Positions 5,671 to 8,221 of a stretch of 8,221 nucleotides of DNA are shown piece by piece (the first letter of the stretch is position 1; every line of letters begins with the position of its first letter). This stretch comes from Lachnospiraceae bacterium (GTDB lineage: Bacteria; Bacillota_A; Clostridia; Lachnospirales; Lachnospiraceae): assembly GCA_017614185.1 (NCBI GenBank), contig JAGACI010000042.1:1-8221 (forward strand), read 5' to 3'. The position numbers and the translations under genes are program-made. The notes beneath the pieces are model-generated. The model searched no databases and was not told the DNA's origin. It saw only the letters and a list, made by a program, of their open reading frames with translations.

Positions 5671-7428
5671 ATGGCCGAAAAGTTACTTAAAGCTGCGATG
5701 GGCGGCACGATTCCAACAGGCCTGCCGGGTGGATTCTTTATCTATGATGCTGAGGGCAATGAGCAGATTCTTTTTGCCGAACCCAACATTATAGAACTCT
5801 ACGGATGCGATGACTTTGATGACTTCATGAAGCTTACGGGCGGAACCTTTAAGGGCATGGTTCACCCCGAAGACTACAGGAAGATTCAGAATCAGATTCA
5901 GGCCCAGACCATGTTTGGCGAAAGAAGGCATGACTATGTCCGCTACCGCATCACAACCAAGCAGGGCGAAGAGCGATACGTTGAGGACTTTGGACACCTT
6001 CTTCACTGGAGAGGCGGAAAGAGCTTTTTCTATGTGTTTATAGTCGACGTTGACCAGAACGAGTTTTTAAACCGCAACCGCAATTCCTTTGCCGAAGCAG
6101 AAATTCTCTCCGGAGACAAAGAGACCGATTCTCTGACCGGCCTTTTTACAATGCCGATTTTCTATCAGCGTGTTCAGATGCTTCTGGGTTCTCCACAGGG
6201 CAGAAGAGGCAATATTTCTATTACTCACTTTGATATTCCAAACTTTAAACTTTTTAATGAGCGCTACGGTTTTAAACTTGGCGATGAACTTTTACGAGAT
6301 CTTGCCGATGCCATAACAGATGCATTCACGGGAAGCACGGTTTCAAGATTTTCCGATGACCACTTCGTTGTGTGCGCAACTTTGGAGCGTGCCGAAGTGC
6401 TTAAGGGTGTTGAACAGGTCTATAAGAAGATGCTTATGACCGATGATTCCAATAAAAAGATAAGAATCAAGGCCGGCATTTACTTTATGGATGACAGGAT
6501 TATCGAGGTCGGCCTCGCCTGTGACCATGCAAGACTTGCCTGCAACAGCATAAAGAACAGACACGATATCTACTATTGTGTCTATGACGATATGCTAAGA
6601 GAAGGTCTTCGCAAGCAGCAGTATGTTGTGGACCACATCGAGGAAGCTGTTGAAAAAGAGTATATAAAGGTCTACTACCAGCCCGTAATCCGTGTCAAAA
6701 CCGGTGAAATCTGCGGCTATGAGGCACTGGTTCGCTGGATTGACCCGAAGGTGGGAATGCTATCACCCGGTGAATTCATAGAGACCCTTGAAAACTTCCA
6801 CCTCATTCACCTTGTAGATAAGTTTGTAATCGACAGGGTATGTAAGGATTACAAGGCTCTTAAGGATGCGGGAGAACCTGTTGTTCCCGTTTCAATCAAT
6901 ATTTCAAGGCGCGACTTCGAGCTTTGTGATATATTCGGAATCCTTGAGAAAACGAGAATGGATTACGGCCTTCCAAGAGAGATGATAGACATCGAGATTA
7001 CGGAGTCGGCCCTTAACGATAACGTAGGTTACATCAAGCTTGAGTGCGACCAGATGAGAACTCTCGGATACAAAATCTGGCTCGATGACTTTGGAAGCGG
7101 ATATTCATCACTTAACACACTTGCGGATTACAGCTTCGATGTCCTTAAGCTCGATTTGGTTTTCCTTAAAAACTATGACAAGAATCCCAAGACCAGAATG
7201 CTTATGGAGTTTATCATAACAGGTGCCAGGGCCATGGGCCTTGCTCCTTTATGCGAGGGCGTTGAGAGCGAAGAACATTATGCATTTTTAAAGAAGGTAA
7301 AGTGCGAGAGAGCACAGGGTTACTTCTTTGGAAAGCCGATGCCTCTTGAAGAGAGCAGAGCCTTCACAAAAGGTAAAGGAATGAAGTGGGAAGACGTTTC
7401 AAAAGTTTCTTCTTTGAAGTTGAAATAA
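5671..7428 (+). CDS. PAS-GGDEF(degenerate)-EAL protein, predicted c-di-GMP phosphodiesterase
   Basis: The EAL domain should hydrolyse cyclic di-GMP to pGpG in the cytoplasm. The protein has 585 residues and no membrane segment. A PAS fold lies at about 20-128 (GGFFIYDAEGN start, FKGMVHPEDY, YVEDFGH), and a GGDEF domain at about 153-306 (DSLTGLF, FDIPNFKLFNERYG). The GGDEF signature reads SDDHF at 228-232: both glycines and the catalytic glutamate are changed, and no RxxD inhibitory site is seen, so it should not make c-di-GMP but may bind GTP or signal structurally. The EAL domain, about 322-560, keeps all expected residues: Q337, E351 (in EAL), N410, E442 and E445, D472-D473 in DDFGSGYSS, K493, E529 and Q549. 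The PAS input is unknown; no obvious heme or flavin Cys signature was seen. It follows the M20 gene by 71 bp with no terminator between, and ends at a strong terminator. PAS-GGDEF-EAL proteins of this style are common in Lachnospiraceae, as I recall. Confidence 0.93.
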   Translation: MAEKLLKAAMGGTIPTGLPGGFFIYDAEGNEQILFAEPNIIELYGCDDFDDFMKLTGGTFKGMVHPEDYRKIQNQIQAQTMFGERRHDYVRYRITTKQGEERYVEDFGHLLHWRGGKSFFYVFIVDVDQNEFLNRNRNSFAEAEILSGDKETDSLTGLFTMPIFYQRVQMLLGSPQGRRGNISITHFDIPNFKLFNERYGFKLGDELLRDLADAITDAFTGSTVSRFSDDHFVVCATLERAEVLKGVEQVYKKMLMTDDSNKKIRIKAGIYFMDDRIIEVGLACDHARLACNSIKNRHDIYYCVYDDMLREGLRKQQYVVDHIEEAVEKEYIKVYYQPVIRVKTGEICGYEALVRWIDPKVGMLSPGEFIETLENFHLIHLVDKFVIDRVCKDYKALKDAGEPVVPVSINISRRDFELCDIFGILEKTRMDYGLPREMIDIEITESALNDNVGYIKLECDQMRTLGYKIWLDDFGSGYSSLNTLADYSFDVLKLDLVFLKNYDKNPKTRMLMEFIITGARAMGLAPLCEGVESEEHYAFLKKVKCERAQGYFFGKPMPLEESRAFTKGKGMKWEDVSKVSSLKLK

Positions 7429-7439
7429 TGGTGTATAAT
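7414..7439 (+). promoter_or_regulatory. Possible promoter for the PHP gene, abutting the terminator
   Basis: A perfect TATAAT lies at 7434-7439, just after the stop of the EAL gene. The best -35-like hexamer, TTGAAG at 7414-7419, gives a short 14-bp spacer, so the match is imperfect. Transcription would begin near 7446, inside the left arm of the terminator hairpin. Such a transcript would lack a full stem and escape termination. Without this promoter I see no other in the gap before the PHP gene. Confidence 0.4.
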
Positions 7440-7441
7440 AG

Positions 7442-7472
7442 GATGCGGCGAGGAAATCGCCGCATCTTTTTT
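7442..7472 (+). terminator. Intrinsic terminator after the PAS-GGDEF-EAL gene
   Basis: A perfect 10-bp stem, GATGCGGCGA with TCGCCGCATC, closes a GGAAA loop and is followed by six T (7467-7472). It lies 13 bp after the stop codon. It would end transcripts of the EAL gene and of any longer message from the unit starting at 2709. Confidence 0.93.
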
Positions 7473-7478
7473 GTGAAA

Positions 7479-7484
7479 AGAGGG
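7479..7484 (+). promoter_or_regulatory. Ribosome binding site of the PHP gene, decides the start
   Basis: AGAGGG ends 8 nt before the ATG at 7493, but only 2 nt before the in-frame ATG at 7487. Spacing favours the second ATG; the difference is two residues. Confidence 0.6.
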
Positions 7485-7492
7485 AAATGAAA

Positions 7493-8221
7493 ATGACTTT
7501 GGAAGAACTAAGAGCCGAGTATCCATACCTTTACGATACTCATGTGCATACTGCAGAATCCAGCAGATGCGCAAGCTCAATGGCAGCCGATATGGCAAGA
7601 GCCTATAAGGAAGCGGGATATGCGGGAATAATGATTTCCGATCATAACTGGGGCGGAAACACCACAGTTGATCCAAACCTTCCCTGGGAAGAGTGGATTG
7701 ATAAATTCTTTGAAGGATATTATCACGCAAAGGAAGAGGGAGACAGAATCGGTCTTCCCGTTTACTTAAGCATAGAGGCAACGCTGCACGGCGGCCATGA
7801 CTTCTTACTATATGGCTTTACAATTGACTGGATGAAGAAGCACCCCGAGTTTAGAACCATCGATGTTCCTGAACTTTGCGACCTTATCCATTCGGTGGGC
7901 GGCATGGTTATTCAGGCTCACCCCTACAGGGAAGCTCACTATATCAAAGAAATATGCACGTATGAGAAGTACGTCGACGGAATCGAGATGTTTAATGCGG
8001 GTCACCTCTCAGATGACCCTGCTGATGATAAGAGCATCTGGAACGATAAGGCAGTAAAGCTTGCCAATGACAATAACCTTCCCGGAACCGCAGGAAGCGA
8101 CCAGCACAGTACCGACTTATCCATGGGAGGCACGGCATTTAAGACTCCCCTTAAGGATTTGAATGACTACATGGTAAGAATCCGTAACAATGAGGACAGA
8201 ATCCTTACCGACGGAAGATAC
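7493..8221 (+). CDS. PHP-domain metal-dependent phosphoesterase, open at the window end
   Basis: PHP proteins are multi-metal hydrolases of phosphate esters; the group includes histidinol phosphatases, nucleases and 3',5'-nucleoside bisphosphate phosphatases. My translation gives 243 open codons to the last base. Motifs in order are DTHVHT (H17, H19), SDH (D50, H51), SIEA (E95), QAHPYR (H143), EMFNAG (164-169) and the late GSDQHS (D203, H205), so the metal-binding set looks complete. The remaining tail is probably short, because the last PHP motif has passed and the following segment resembles the C-terminal region seen in stand-alone PHP proteins. There is no polymerase or HisK context, so the substrate is unknown. 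The gene is separated from the EAL gene by a terminator and may have its own promoter at 7414-7439. The start at 7493 is chosen on ribosome-site spacing; 7487 remains possible. Confidence 0.88.
   Translation, partial: MTLEELRAEYPYLYDTHVHTAESSRCASSMAADMARAYKEAGYAGIMISDHNWGGNTTVDPNLPWEEWIDKFFEGYYHAKEEGDRIGLPVYLSIEATLHGGHDFLLYGFTIDWMKKHPEFRTIDVPELCDLIHSVGGMVIQAHPYREAHYIKEICTYEKYVDGIEMFNAGHLSDDPADDKSIWNDKAVKLANDNNLPGTAGSDQHSTDLSMGGTAFKTPLKDLNDYMVRIRNNEDRILTDGRY

Noticed and set aside
7320..7781. Minus-strand open frame of 153 codons across the EAL-PHP junction
   Set aside because: It overlaps the ends of two real genes and the terminator, and its composition (Ser, Pro, Leu, Arg rich) is typical of a shadow frame.
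1..8221. CRISPR array, tRNA, rRNA, insertion sequence or toxin-antitoxin pair
   Set aside because: No regularly spaced repeats, no RNA gene signature, no transposase motif and no small paired genes were visible on either strand.

Overview
The window looks like chromosomal DNA from a low-to-mid GC Gram-positive anaerobe of the Clostridia, most likely Lachnospiraceae (Butyrivibrio-like). This is inferred from strong GGAGG-type ribosome sites, CTT/CTC-rich leucine codon use, a DUF5058 membrane protein and a PAS-GGDEF-EAL protein of a style I associate with that family. No rRNA, tRNA, CRISPR array, insertion sequence or phage gene was seen. Coding density is high and gene order looks native.

Minus strand, 1-2546: a two-gene operon encoding a TldD/TldE peptidase pair. 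tldD is complete and carries HExxxH plus the late conserved Cys. tldE is 12 bp downstream and runs off the left edge of the window. A compact divergent promoter region follows at 2547-2708. Both promoters there carry the same GGTGGTAWAAT extended -10 block.

Plus strand, 2709-5599: a tight three-gene unit encoding a DUF5058 membrane protein, a second multi-pass membrane protein (12 bp gap), and a membrane-anchored M20 metallopeptidase related to carboxypeptidase S/PM20D1 (5 bp gap). The likely reading is a two-subunit transporter working with a peptidase. The divergent TldD/TldE pair may finish cytoplasmic breakdown of the same class of substrate. That functional link is inference from layout.

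Plus strand, 5671-7428: a PAS-GGDEF-EAL protein. Its GGDEF site is degenerate (SDDHF) and its EAL site is intact, so it should be a c-di-GMP phosphodiesterase with a sensory input. A clean intrinsic terminator (7442-7472) closes it. A TATAAT box lies just before the terminator and could drive the last gene.

Plus strand, 7493 to the right edge: a PHP-domain metal-dependent phosphoesterase, open at the window end. The most interesting part is the divergent TldD/TldE versus DUF5058-partner-M20 locus and its matched promoters. I found no certain wholly new system.
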